NCBI GenBank assembly: GCA_009763385.1
Contig: VDCT01000089.1
Span: 806,001-870,000, forward strand
Direction: 5' to 3'
DNA from: Coix lacryma-jobi var. lacryma-jobi
Taxonomy: Eukaryota > Streptophyta > Magnoliopsida > Poales > Poaceae
Length of the DNA stretch: 64,000 nt
The notes beneath the pieces are model-generated. The model saw only the letters and a program-made list of their open reading frames with translations. It was not told the origin of the DNA and ran no database searches. Positions 45,332 through 56,935 of the stretch are shown in pieces (within the stretch, counting starts at the first letter, position 1; each line of letters starts with the position of its first letter). The position numbers and the translations under genes were made by a program.

Positions 45332-47156
45332 ATGGGGGAAACATTTTGTGCTGTGTACAGATTGACTTTTTAATTTGTCTTTCTCTTCTTTTGCGTTTCA
45401 ACATACATTCTGAGCCTCAGATTTTTAATCACTAGAATGTATTTACACCTTTTCAGTCTGATCCGAGGCTTATGATGGAGGCCTGTAGCTTATGCTCTTA
45501 CTGATCACTAGTACATGTTGTGGCTGAGCTATTTTAAAATGTGAATTTTTTAAATAATGTTCACCATTAAGATATGCAACTAGCATGTGTAGGTTGTGTT
45601 GAGTTTGTCGCGCTTTTCATATATGCTAGGTTGCTATGTCTCTAGTTCTGAGTCATTCACTTGCTTGGTCTGTTCATATAATGTTTAAAATTTGAACCAA
45701 GCTTTAGTAAAATAAAAAGATCGAGATGGGATTGCTTGTCAACACCTCACGGTATCAAGACTGTTTCTCATTGCATTTTGAGTTAAACTTGAGCCGTGTA
45801 GTGTGTGACCGAAACCGTAGCTTTAAGCTCCTGATTGCTTCGGCATAGGCTTCGCTCGGTTGAAAAGTAAGGCAAAGACAAGCTTTCAACCTCTCGCATT
45901 CACATGCAAATAATTAAACTTGTGTAATTTCACCGCTGCAACTCCGATATAAAACAAGTATATGCTTCATTCCTATGCATGATGATTGAACTGTGCTAGG
46001 GATAGTTCACCTTGTATACATGTTTAGCACTTGTATAGACTCCTGTCTACGCTTTGTTAGTGCTATTTTGATGGTGAATACCTTTTTGACTCAAAACTGC
46101 TCACTATTGCTCATATGGCTCATATTTCGAATCCAGTGATCAGTCTGAGCCTTCGCCGAGCCTGTATGCATCTGTTGCGTCCCTCGGGCTATACTGTTTA
46201 GAGCGTTTTTGTATTCTTTTGACTATAAGTCTGAAGCTCCTGACTTGCATCTCTGACTTCTTTGCATAATGGAAGGGGGGAGAATTTTTGTCTCTTGATA
46301 AGTGCATTTTCAACTAAGGGGGAGAATTTTGCAAATCATATGTTCCCTGTTCCCTGGATGTTCATCCGAGGGGGAGTTATTATCTGCACTAGTCAAGGGG
46401 GAGCGGAGGGAGTCTCGGCCTCGAGCTATGCTGTTGCTTCACAATAGCCTCAGTCACAGCCATATGTTCCTGTTCCCTGGATGTTCATCGAGGGGGAGTT
46501 ATTATCTGCACTAGTCAAGGGGGAGCGGAGGGAGTCTCGGCCTCGAGCTATGCTGTTGCTTCACAATAGCCTCAGTCACAGCCTCGAGCTTTATTGTTCG
46601 AGGGGGAGCTGTCTGTTTTTGCTAAGCCTCGAGCCTCGGTCTGTTTTTCCTCGAGCCCCGGCCTCGAGCCCCGGCCTCGAGCCTCTGCCTCGGTCTGTTT
46701 TTCCTCGAGCCCGGCCTCGGCCTCTGCCTCGAGCCTCGGCCTCTGCCTCGAGTCTTGCTGCTTTCTCGCAGGCTGATAGGTTTTGGTGTGAGTTTTCTGT
46801 GCTAGTTGTGTTGAGCCAATTGCCTCTATCTTGAGGGACTAGCATTTTGCCTCGTTTTCCACCTTTGCTTCACTTGTTGTCGAGCTCTTTTCTCTGGTAG
46901 CTTCGATTGATATCTGCTAGCGGTGTTGAGCCTGTTCTACCTCTTTGAGGGCTAGCTTTGCTTTGCTTGGTTGCGTCGAGCCGTTGCCCATGTCTTTGGG
47001 GACCAAGTTGTTTGCTCTTTCACTTGACCTTTTCCAGCTTTGCTATGCTTTGGGTCATTTGTTGAGTTTTTTTCTCCTCTCCTTCCTCTTTCCTTTTCTT
47101 TCTCTTTTATTAAGATTTGTGTGGGTAGTTGACAATGCACTCATCAAGGGGGAGAT
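45332..47156 (+). other. Long 3' untranslated internal region, copy 1, with repeated polypurine-like motifs
   Basis: No env-like protein is seen. AAGGGGGAG or GAGGGGGAG motifs recur at about 46268, 46317, 46369, 46394, 46490, 46517 and 46600. A unit of about 123 bases (from 46340) is duplicated in tandem. A CCTCGAGCC-rich minisatellite lies at 46560-46760. The true polypurine tract CAAGGGGGAGA is at about 47145-47155, next to LTR B. Multiple tracts of this kind are a reported Sirevirus feature. Confidence 0.75.
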
Positions 47157-49128
47157 TGCGGATACATGGGTGTATGCCGAAGGCTCTGAGTGATGAGTGA
47201 TTGTCAACGGGTATGATGCGCATGTTCTTTGGCTTGTGTTGTGCAGGTGTCGAGCACGGAGACAGTGATCGAGGGTAGGTGAAGGTCAAGTTGAGACGTG
47301 CTGTGCTGACGGACCGGGTGCGGTGAAGGATGGGCGTGCCGTGCGGCGGACGTGCCATGCCAATGTACCGAGCGGTGAAGGGCAGACGTGAGGCTTGGAC
47401 TGAGGGACCGGAGTACCTGAGGATCAGCTGTGGAGGCTGGCAGCCTGTGACGACGACAAGCAAAGAAGTGCGGTCATGTGTTGCTCAGGTCGAGGACCTG
47501 GGAACACGTGTCGGTGGATGGGGTGCACGGGAGGTGCATCCCCTCTACGACGCCGGTTTGGTGGTTCAGCCAGGGAAAAACCAACGGTGGACGGTTTTCA
47601 GGTTGGGCCTCAAAACTGGGTGCTGAGGGTTTCCGAGTTTGGCCACAAAACTCGGGCTGAGGACGGTTTGCTGAGTTTGGGCCTCAAAACTCAGATACTG
47701 GAAGGCTGGTTTCCCGGTTTGGGCCTCAAAACCGGGGGTACAGAGCAAAGGCGGCACGTGGCGGCAATCGGAAGGTTGCGCGGAGGCAACGCGGACGAGT
47801 TGTGCGGACGTGGCCGTCGGATACACCTACCACTGAGTTGGTCCAGTATAGCCTTAGGGTTTAGCTGGCTTGCTCTGTAAATAGCTTAGAGAGGGGTAGA
47901 GTAGGAAATAGACTTAGGCTAGTTGTAGTATAAATAGGGAGACACCCTCCTCCCTTCCATCTCAGTTAGTTGCTTTTGTTCTTAGGGTTTCCTGCTCTCC
48001 CATTCCCTGCTGTAGCTAGTTGAGATCCACAGAGAGACTCACCTCTGTGTTCTGTTGATTCAAGGAAGTGAGGCCGTATCCTCACCCTTCCTGAGCTGAT
48101 ACGTGTTGTGCACTGTGTTCGTTGGCTGAGTTTGCGATTGGCTTGTGTAGTGCACTGTGTTCGTTGCGTTCTTTGGCTCTGCTCGATTTTCCCGTCGCTC
48201 GATCTCTCTCTCCAGTGTGTCTTTGCGAAATCCGTTTGAATCAGTTTGTTCGTATCATTGAGGAGGTCATTTCGACCAAAGGAATTCATCTAACTCCTCA
48301 TGATCGAATAGATCGGGACGATTTCGTTTTCGTGGCACTTTTTCGTTCATCCACTTTCCCTTTTGATTTCCCTGTGTTCTTGGTTGTTCTGAGAAGATGA
48401 TTTCTTGGGGATAGTCTTCTAACTACCCTGTGATCTTCTTCTCCAAGTTTGGAAACTTGGGATTGTGTCTTGATCGAGTTTTGGAGGGATTTGCTTTTCG
48501 GGAGAACGCGTCCAGATCCGAGCTTCTGCGGGAGCAGTTCGCAGCAGGCTCGGGTGTCGGAACGTGCCGAGGCTACCTTTGTACGGTGACTCTCGAGTAA
48601 GCGAGACCACCCTCGGGCGAGGCGGAACTTTTCCCGAGGCCCTCTTGAGCCTCGGACGAATCGGAACTTTTTCCGAGGTCCCCTCAAGCCTCGGGCGAGT
48701 CGGAGTTTCACTCTGAGGCCTCTCTCGAGCCTCAAGCCTCGGGCGAGTCGGAGTTTTGCTCCGAGGCCTCTCTCTCGAGCCCCGACCCTCGGGCGAGACG
48801 GAGTTTTCCTCCGAGACCTCCCTCAGCCTCGGGCGAGTCGGTGTTTTCTCCTGAAGCTTTCTCGAGCCTCGGGCGAATCGGAGTTTTGCCCCGAGGCCTC
48901 GTTGGCTCAGTTCTCCGTAGGTTTTCTTCTTATTCTCTGGTCAGTGGTGCCTCGCTGTGATCTTAGGGATCATCCACCCTCTTCCAAGGGTCGTGGGCAT
49001 CGCTTCTGAGAACAAAGCTTTTGGGGGTTGATTTTATTGGGACTGAGGCCGTAGTTTCTGTGAAGAAATTTTTGAGGCTCCCATTCACCCCCCCTCTGGT
49101 CGCCTGGTTTGACACTTTCGGTCCTTCA
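47157..49128 (+). repeat. LTR B (middle LTR, shared)
   Basis: 1972 bases, with the same ends as LTR A. By hand comparison it carries about 15 private substitutions spread along its length, against about 5 in A and 7 in C. Examples: gagcGgtg at 47371, gacgtgaGgctt at 47391, the change near 48400 (Gagaagatgatt) and ggcctCgttgg at 48898. The first hairpin of the U3 array has lost its pairing. It acts as the 3' LTR of copy 1 and the 5' LTR of copy 2. Confidence 0.92.
47929..47936 (+). promoter_or_regulatory. TATA box of LTR B
   Basis: TATAAATA, as in the other LTRs. It is followed by a short deletion relative to them (GGGAGACACC). Confidence 0.55.
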
Positions 49129-49129
49129 A

Positions 49130-49141
49130 TTGGTATCGGAG
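49130..49141 (+). promoter_or_regulatory. Primer binding site, copy 2
   Basis: TTGGTATCGGAGC follows LTR B after one base, identical to copy 1. Confidence 0.8.
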
Positions 49142-49190
49142 CAGGTTAAGGATCTTCACCTTAGCCGGTTCCAGATCCACAGAAGGCGAC

Positions 49191-51700
49191 ATGGATCGCG
49201 GCGTGGGCAAACCGCCGTTCTTTGATGGGACGAACTATGCGTATTGGAAGATACGCATGTCGGCCTATCTCCAGAGCATGGGCTCTTCTGTTTGGGAGAT
49301 TTGCAACAACGCTGATTACGTGGTCTTGGCTGCTCGTGTCACTCAACAGCAAATTGATGAGCACGATGCCAATAGCCGAGCCCGTAATGCTCTCTTTTCA
49401 TGTTTGAGCATGGGAGAGTTTGACCGCGTTTCTCACCTCTCTACGGCTCGGGAGATCTGGGACACCCTCATGCGTTTTCATGAGGGTACCTCTCAAGTCA
49501 AAACCCGACTCTACGAGTCGTTTAAGAGAGAGTATGAGAACTTCCGACATCAGCCTGGCGAGAGCATAGAGAGTTTATTCGCTCGCTTTCAGGTGATTGT
49601 CAACAGGATGAGGGCTAACAGAGAGCAGTTGCCTTTTGACGATCATGAGCGTGCTTTGAAGCTTTTGCACACTCTTGACCGTCGGTGTGGGACTCAAAAG
49701 TCCAGGCGATCATCGAATCACCTAACTATGAGACCCTCACCTGCGACGAGCTCTTCAGTAAGCTCAAGTCCAGTGAGATCGACGCCATGTCGAGGGCTTC
49801 TTATGCGAATCCTTCGGCCCGACGATGGCTTTGGTTTCTGGTTCTTCCGCTAACTCTCTGCTGGCTGTGCACTCTCGTCTTCTTTTCTGTCACAGGACCA
49901 GCTTGAGACGCTAGGGGATGATGAGTTGGCTTTGCTTGCCAACCGGTTCACGCGGTTTCACAACAACCGCATGAACCGTCGCCCGGAGGAGGACGCTCGG
50001 GATGCTACGAGTGCGGCGACCCCGACCACTTCATCGCCAACTGCCCCAAGAAGAACAAGCATCAGGGGAAGGGCGATCATGGGCACAAGTACGACTCCGG
50101 CAAGCGCAAGGAGAAGTACGTCCCTCCGAGGCACAAGAAGAGGGGCGGCTTCAACAAGGAGTACATCAAGAAGAAGTACTTGGAGAAGGCCCAGGCTGAG
50201 CAGCGCGCGTTCTTCGCCACGCTCAGCGACGTCGACGGCTCGGATGACGACTCCGCTTCTTCGAGCGATGACGAGTCCGAGAAGAAGAAGAGGATCGAGG
50301 ACCAGCTGAACGGCCTCTGCTTCTCGCCGACGACGACGGCCTCTGCACCATGGCGCTCAGCGATGAGGCCGGAGGCGGGCTGGAGCACACGCCTCGGAAC
50401 GACGACGACGACGACACCTCCCAGGTATCTCTCACCTACGACGAACTTTCTTCCGAGGTTGAGAAGCTTACTGCTGCCCTCCTTAGCCAAGAAAACTGCT
50501 TAGGCGTGCTGCTAGAGAGCGCAAGGAGTTTAGGCAGAAGTGGGAGGACACGGTGAAGGAGCTTGAGTTCGCTCGGTCCACCGTAGTCGTGTCGGAGGAG
50601 GCTGAGTGTGAGTCGTGCACAGCGCACATGACTGACCTTCTCACTTTGAGAGGTAAGTATGCTGCGTTGGTTGGAGAGGTGGATGAGCTCCGTGCTAGGC
50701 CTCAGCTGTTGGGTGCATGCAAGACTTGTCCTGTCTTGCAATCTGAGTTGGCAGAGAAGAATGCCAAGATTGTGTCTCTTGAAGAGGCCAACTCGGATAG
50801 CACTTGTGTCGTGAGGTGCGCCTTGTGCGAGGGTCTGGAGATGGAGATTGCAAATGTCAAGCATGACAAGATGCAAACCGAGGAGAAAACACATACCTTC
50901 GGACCATCTTGTCATGGGTCTCCTGTAGTGAGCCGCAGCTCGGGATGATGATTTCCCAATTCAAGCGAGCTGCTGGGGGTCCTGGTGTAGGTTTTGCTCC
51001 GGGTGTTGACCTTTTGCTTTTGGGAAGATTGGAGAGTCGAGTGGTCTAAATCCTAGTGAGAAGCCCAACTCCACCACCACTCCCAAGTTGACCAAGCTGC
51101 CACCCAGTGAGCCTGTCAAGCCTATCACCAAGACGGGGTTTTGAGGAACCCCCGAGAGCTCCACCCAAAAACCAAGTGGGCACCCAAGCCGAGCCACCTC
51201 AAAAACAAGCTCGACACAATGCCACCCATCCAGGGGGAGTGCTTGCCACAGAAGGGCAAAGTGAGCCACACCCACAGCCCTGCGTACCAACAACCCCTTT
51301 GCGTGTGGTGAGGTACCAGTGTGATTTTTGTGGGAGAGATGGTCACTTGAGTGAGTTCTGTTTTAGGCGCAGGAGAGAAGCGCGCCGTGCCAGGGAGAGG
51401 GCACCAAGGCCTGCTGTTAGGACCAGGGGCTCAGAGCCTCAAGTCTCGAGGCCTCAGCCTCAGCCTCGTGCCCCGAGGCCTCAGCCTCAGCCTCGTGCTC
51501 CCAGGCCTCAGCCTCAAGCTCCCAGGCCTCAGCAGCGGAGGGCTCTGAGGAGAGAGCCTCGGCCTAGAGGCCAGAGCCTCGGCCTAGAGGACCAGAGCCT
51601 CGGCAGCATGTTGAGCCTCAGGCTCCCAGGCGTAGGCCTCGTAGAGAGCGTGCCCGACGGGGTCCTGCTTTTGCAGTTGACGGACCCCGTGGCGGAGGTT
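49191..51700 (+). pseudogene. gag, copy 2 (interrupted)
   Basis: The same order as copy 1. The start at 49191 reads through to about 49675 without the aberrant stretch of copy 1 (QLPFDDHERALKLLHTLDRR). A single-base change in the A-run near 49700 then shifts the frame. The first zinc knuckle is present near 50000-50045, but the codons before it are shortened (CGCCCGGAGG). The second knuckle CDFCGRDGHLSEFC lies near 51318-51360, followed by the RPQPQPRAPRP-type tail (51440-51600). The breaks are mostly single-base and differ from those of copy 1. Confidence 0.85.
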
Positions 51701-51934
51701 TTGTTGAGCGTTTTCCCCCACTGCAGTTTGAGCATTGCAGTGAGCGCTCCTTCCCTAGCGGACCATGTTCCTCAGCATGGTGATCGCTTCTCTTGTAGAC
51801 AGTATAGGAATGGTTTTTATCCTAACCGTTCTTTTGAGCAGCCGGCCCAACACTGGTATTTCCCTCACTTCACTAACCCCAGTGTTGGACCGTATGCTCA
51901 CCCTATGTCTTTTTATTGATGTAGGTAAATCGGT

Positions 51935-53260
51935 TGGAGGACATTTGGTTGGTGGATTCCGGTTGCTCGAGGCACATGACCGGAAACGCCAAGTGGTTCT
52001 CCAGCCTTAGTCCTGTTGCCGGAAAGGAGTACATAACCTTCGGCGACAACAGCAAGGTAAGGTAGTGTCCCGCGGATCAGTGCGGGTTAATGAGCACTTT
52101 GTGTTGCGCGATGTTGCTCTTGTTTCTAACTTGCATTTTAACTTGCTTTCTGTTTCGCAACTTTTTGACGATGACTATGAGATTCGTTTTAAACCGAATC
52201 TCAGTCGTATTTTGGACCCTCAGGGCAATCTAGTATGTCTGATTTCGCCCTTTGGGAAAGTCTTTCGTGCGAATTTCTCGGAGTCTTTTGGCACTTCTCG
52301 CTGTCTTTGGCTAGTCCTTCCTCCTCTGATCTTTGGAAGTGGCATAGGAGGCTCGGTCATTTAAGCTTCGACTTGCTTGCAAGACTTAGCTCACTTGGCC
52401 TAATCCGAGGATTGCCCAAGCTTTCGATGGAGAAGGATCTAGTCTGTCACTCTTGTGACACGGGAAGATGGTTGCTGCTCCCCACCATCCAGTGACTAAG
52501 GTCATGACCTCGCACCCTGGAGAGCTTTTACACATGGACCTTGTTGGTCCAGCTCGGGTGAGCTCGGTTGGGGGCAAGTGGTATGTTTTGGTCGTTGTCG
52601 ATGACTTTTCGAGATATTCGTGGGTTTCTTTTTAGCTGAGAAACCGAGACTTTTTCCTTTGCTCGCAATCTGATTTTACGTCTTCAGAACGAGTTCCCTT
52701 TGAACTCGATGCGAGCTATTAGAAGTGATAATGGTTCCGAATTTAAAAATTCGGATTTTGAGAAGTTCTGTAACTCTCTGGGTTTAGAGCACCAGTTTTC
52801 TTCCCCCTACACACCGCCACAGAATGGTGTTGTAGAGAGGAAAAATCGGACCCTCATTGAGATGGCCAGGACGATGCTCGACGAGCATAGGACTCCCAGG
52901 CGCTACTGGGCCGAGGCTATAAACACTGCGTGCTATATTTCAAATCGCATTTTTCTGCGAGCGTTCTTGAAAAAGACTTCTTATGAGTTGCGTTTTGGTC
53001 GCCAACCCAAAGTGAGTTATTTTAGAGTCTTCGGTTGCCACTGTTTTATTTTGAAGAAAGGCAACCTGGACAAGTTTGAGTCTCGTTCCTCTGACGGTGT
53101 GTTTTTGGGTTATGGCACTCACACTCGGGCTTATCGTGTACTTAACCTTGACACTAACCGAGTCATGGAGACATCAGATGTCACCTTCGACGAGACTCTC
53201 GTTTGTCCTTCTTCTCGTTTTGAGCGTGCAGGTGATCATGAGGTCGGCGAGCCTTTTTGA
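51935..53260 (+). pseudogene. pol, copy 2: protease and integrase (interrupted)
   Basis: The protease region (VDSGCSRHMTGN) lies at about 51950-51985, then LLSVSQLFDDDYEIRFKPNL, the pre-integrase segment (WHRRLGHLSFDLLARL, spanning a frame change), and the integrase core from 52500 (HMDLVGPARVSSVGGKW). A long clean frame at 52700-53260 carries SDNGSEF and PQNGVVERKN. Frame changes occur near 52057, 52330, 52455 and 52640. The DDE residues are present. Confidence 0.85.
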
Positions 53261-55134
53261 TGAGGAGGAGGGTGCCGAGGGTATGGACGACCCTGCAGAG
53301 GGTATGGACGGTCCAGCACCCCCTCCACTCGCCGAGGCCCATAGAGAAGCCTCGACGACGATCCACGGCCCCGAGACCTCTTCTTCCTGGGGGCCGTGGG
53401 ATCCGCCACCCCGCGCGGTACCTTTTGTACCCGGGGAGGCACCAGCTGCTGCTGAGGCTGAAGCCGAGGCCACCTCGGCCAAGGAGGCTCCGCAGCACAT
53501 CCAGCGCCGGCACCCGCCTCAGCAGATGATCGGCAGCCTCGACGACCGAGTCACTCGGTCCAGGTCTCAGCAAATCTCGCACTTTGCTCACTCTGCTTTT
53601 GTCGCTAATTTTGAGCCCCGAGATGTTGGACACGCTTTGACGGATCCAGACTGGGTCAATGCCATGCATGAGGAGTTAGAAACTTTGAGCGAAATCGGGT
53701 TTGGGTTCTAGTTCCACCTCCACCTGACTGTAAACCTATTGGGACAAAATGGGTTTTCAAGAACAAGCAAGGAGAGGATGGCCAAGTTGTTAGAAACAAG
53801 GCCAGGCTTGTAGCGAAGGGTTACAGTCAGAAGGAGGGAATAGACTATGAGGAGACTTTTGCTCCTGTAGCTCGTTTGGAGGCTATTAGGATACTCTTGG
53901 CTTTTGCTGCATCCAAAGGTTTTAAATTGTTTCAAATGGATGTCAAGAGTGCCTTCTTAAACGGCTACATAGAAGAGGAAGTGTATGTTGAGCAGCCCCC
54001 CGGTTTTGAAAATCCCAAGTTTCCGAACCATGTTTTTAAACTTCACAAAGCTTATATGGTCTGAAACAAGCCCCTAGAGCCTGGTATGATAGGTTAAAAA
54101 CCTTCTTGCTTGCTAAGGGTTTAAAATGGGATGTGTAGATAAAACGCTTTTTCTCCTCAGGCAAGGCAAAGACACTCTCTTGGTCCAGATTTACGTGGAT
54201 GATATCATTTTCGGTGGTTCTTCTCACGCTTTGGTTGCCAAGTTTGCAGATACTATGAGCAGGGAGTTCGAGATGAGCATGATGGGAGAGCTGACATTCT
54301 TTCTCGGGTTGCAAATTAAGCAATCCCGAGAGGGACGTTTGTGCACCAGGGCAAGTACACCAAGGACTTGCTGAAGCGGTTCGACATGGGTGAGGCCAAG
54401 CCTCTACCAACGCCCATGTCGACGACGACTGCCCTGGATGCGGATGTGGATGGCGAAGCAGTGGACCAGAAGGAGTACCGCAGCATGATTGGATCGCTCC
54501 TCTACTTGACGGCGACACGCCCAGACATCCAGTTTGCGGTGTGTCTGTGCGCGCGCTTCCAGGCCTCACCGCGTATTTCTCACCGTCAGGCGGTGAAGAG
54601 GGTCTTCAGGTACCTTCGGTTCACACCCGAGCTCGGGATCTGGTATTCGGCCTCATCCACTCTCTCCCTCTGCGGTTATTCTGATGCCGATTTTGCTGGG
54701 TGTCGTATTGATCGCAAGTCCACCTCTGGGACTTGCCAGTTTATCGGTTCTTCTCTTGTTTCGTGGTCTTCTCGCAAGCAGTCTAGTGTCGCCCAGTCTA
54801 CCACGGAGGCTGAGTATGTTGCTGCGGCTAGCTGCTGTTCCCAGTTACTCTGGATGATGGCTACTTTGCGTGATTTTGGTCTGAGCTTTTCTCGTGTTCC
54901 TTTGCTTTGTGATAGCACGAGTGCTATTAGCGTTGCTAAGAACCCCGTGCTTCACTCGAAGACCAAACATATTGATGTGCGCTTTCATTTTTTGCGAGAC
55001 CACCAGGAGAAGGGTGATATCGACCTTCGCCATGTCGATACTCATCATCAACTGGCCGATATTTTTACCAAGCCTTTAGACGAATCAACCTTTAATCGGT
55101 TGAGGGGTGAGCTTGGTGTGTGTTTCCCCTTTAG
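53261..55134 (+). pseudogene. pol, copy 2: linker, reverse transcriptase and RNase H (interrupted)
   Basis: The Pro/Glu-rich linker (53261-53640) leads to DPDWVNAMHEELE. Here a base is missing from an A-run, so the frame stops at 53709, although the stretch deleted in copy 1 is retained. Reverse transcriptase motifs follow to KLHKA (a lost G near 54051) and then a T-run deletion near 54121. YVDD is intact in the frame starting 54126. A further shift lies near 54335. From 54341 one frame runs to 55168 through RNase H (GYSDADFAGC; TTEAEYVAAASCCSQ; HIDVRFHFLRDHQEKGDID; DIFTKPLD) without a break. This makes it the best-preserved RNase H in the window. Confidence 0.87.
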
Positions 55135-55168
55135 ATGGGGGAAACATTTTGTGCTGTGTACAGATTGA

Positions 55169-56935
55169 CTTTTTAATTTGTCTTTCTCTTCTTTTGCGTT
55201 TCAACATACATTCTGAGCCTCAGATTTTTAATCACTAGAATGTATTTACACTCTGTTCAGTCTGATCCGAGGCTTATGATGGAGGCCTGTAGCTTATGCT
55301 CTTACTGATCACTAGTACATGTTGTGGGCTGAGCTATTTTAAAATTGTGAATTTTTAAATAAATGTTCACCATTAAGATATGCAACTAGCATGTGTAGGT
55401 TGTGTTGAGTTTACTCGCGCTTTTCATATATGCTAGGTTGCTATGTCTCTAGTTCTGAGTCATTCACTTGCTTGGTCTGTTCATATAATGTTTAAAATTT
55501 GAACCAAGCTTTAGTAAAATGAAAAGATCGAGATGGGATTGCTTGTCAACACCTCACGGTATCAAGACTGTTTCTCATTGCATTTTGAGTTAAACTTGAG
55601 CCGTGTAGTGTATGACCGAAACCGTAGCTTTAAGCTCCTGATTGCTTCGGCATAGGCTTCGCTCGGTTGAAAAGTAAGGCAAAGACAAGCTTTCAACCTC
55701 TCGCATTCACATGCAAATAATTAAACTTGTGTAATTTCACCGCTGCAACTCCGATATAAAACAAGTATATGCTTCATTCCTATGCATGATGATTGAACTG
55801 TGCTAGGGGTAGTTCACCTTGTATACATGTTTAGCACTTGTACAGACTCCTGTCTACGCTTTGTTAGTGCTATTTTGATGGTGAATACCTTTTTGACTCA
55901 AAACTGCTCACTATTGCTCATATGGCTCATATTTCGAATCCAGTGATCAGTCTGAGCCTTCGCCGAGCCTGTATGCATCTGTTGAGTCCCTCGGGCTATA
56001 CTGTTTAGAGCATTTTTGCATTCTTTTGACTATAAGTCTGAAGCTCCTGACTTGCATCTCTGACTTCTTTGCATAATGGAAAGGGGGAGAATTTTTGTCT
56101 CTTGATAAGTGCATTTTCAACTAAGGGGGAGAATTTTGCAAATCATATGTTCCCTGTTCCCTGGATGTTCATCCGAGGGGAGTTATTATCTGCACTAGTC
56201 AAGGGGGAGCGGAGGGAGTCTCGGCCTCGAGCTATGCTGTTGCTTCCAATAGCCTCAGTCACAGCAGTTCCCTTCGATGTTCATCGAGGGGAGTTATTAT
56301 CTGCCTAGTCAAGGGGGAGCGGAGGGAGTCTCGGCCTCGAGCTATGTGTGCTTCACTAGCTCAGTCACGCCTCGAGCTTATTGTTCGAGGGGGAGCTCGT
56401 CTGTTTTTGCTCAAGCCTCGAGCCTCTGCCTCGAGCCCGGCCTCGAGCCCGGCCTCGGCCTCTCGCCTCGCTGCCTCGAGCCCCGGCCTCGGCCTCTGCC
56501 TCGAGCCTCGGCCTCTGCCTCGAGTCTTGCTGCTTTCTCGCAGGCTGATAGGTTTTGGTGTCGAGTTTTCTGTGCTAGTTGTGTTGAGCCGTTGCCTCTT
56601 TCTTGAGGGACTAGCATTTTGCCTCGTTTTCCACCATTGCTTCAGTTGTTGTCGAGCTCTTTTCTCTGGAAGCTTCGATTGATATTTGCTAGCGGTGTTG
56701 AGCCTGTTCTACCTCTTCTTGAGGGCTAGCTTTGCTTTGCTTGGTTGCGTCGAGCCGTTGCCCATGTCTTTGGGGACCAAGTTGTTCTGCTCTTTCACTT
56801 GACCTTTTCCGGCTTTGCTATGCTTTTGGGATCATTTGGTTGAGTTTTTTTCTCCTCTCCTTCCTCCTTTCCTTTTTCTTTCTCTTTTATTAAGATTTGT
56901 GTGGGTATTGACAATGCACTCATCAAGGGGGAGAT
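55169..56935 (+). other. Long 3' untranslated internal region, copy 2
   Basis: Parallel to 45332-47156, with the same AAGGGGGAG motifs (about 56085, 56125, 56200, 56313, 56388), the partly collapsed tandem unit, the CCTCGAGCC-rich stretch (56400-56525) and the polypurine tract CAAGGGGGAGA at about 56924-56934 next to LTR C. Many one-base losses relative to copy 1 occur in homopolymers. Confidence 0.7.

Noticed and set aside
46481..46834. Possible env-like frame after RNase H
   Set aside because: It is made of CCTCGAGCC minisatellite and polypurine-like motifs, with no signal peptide, coiled coil or counterpart of the same length in copy 2.
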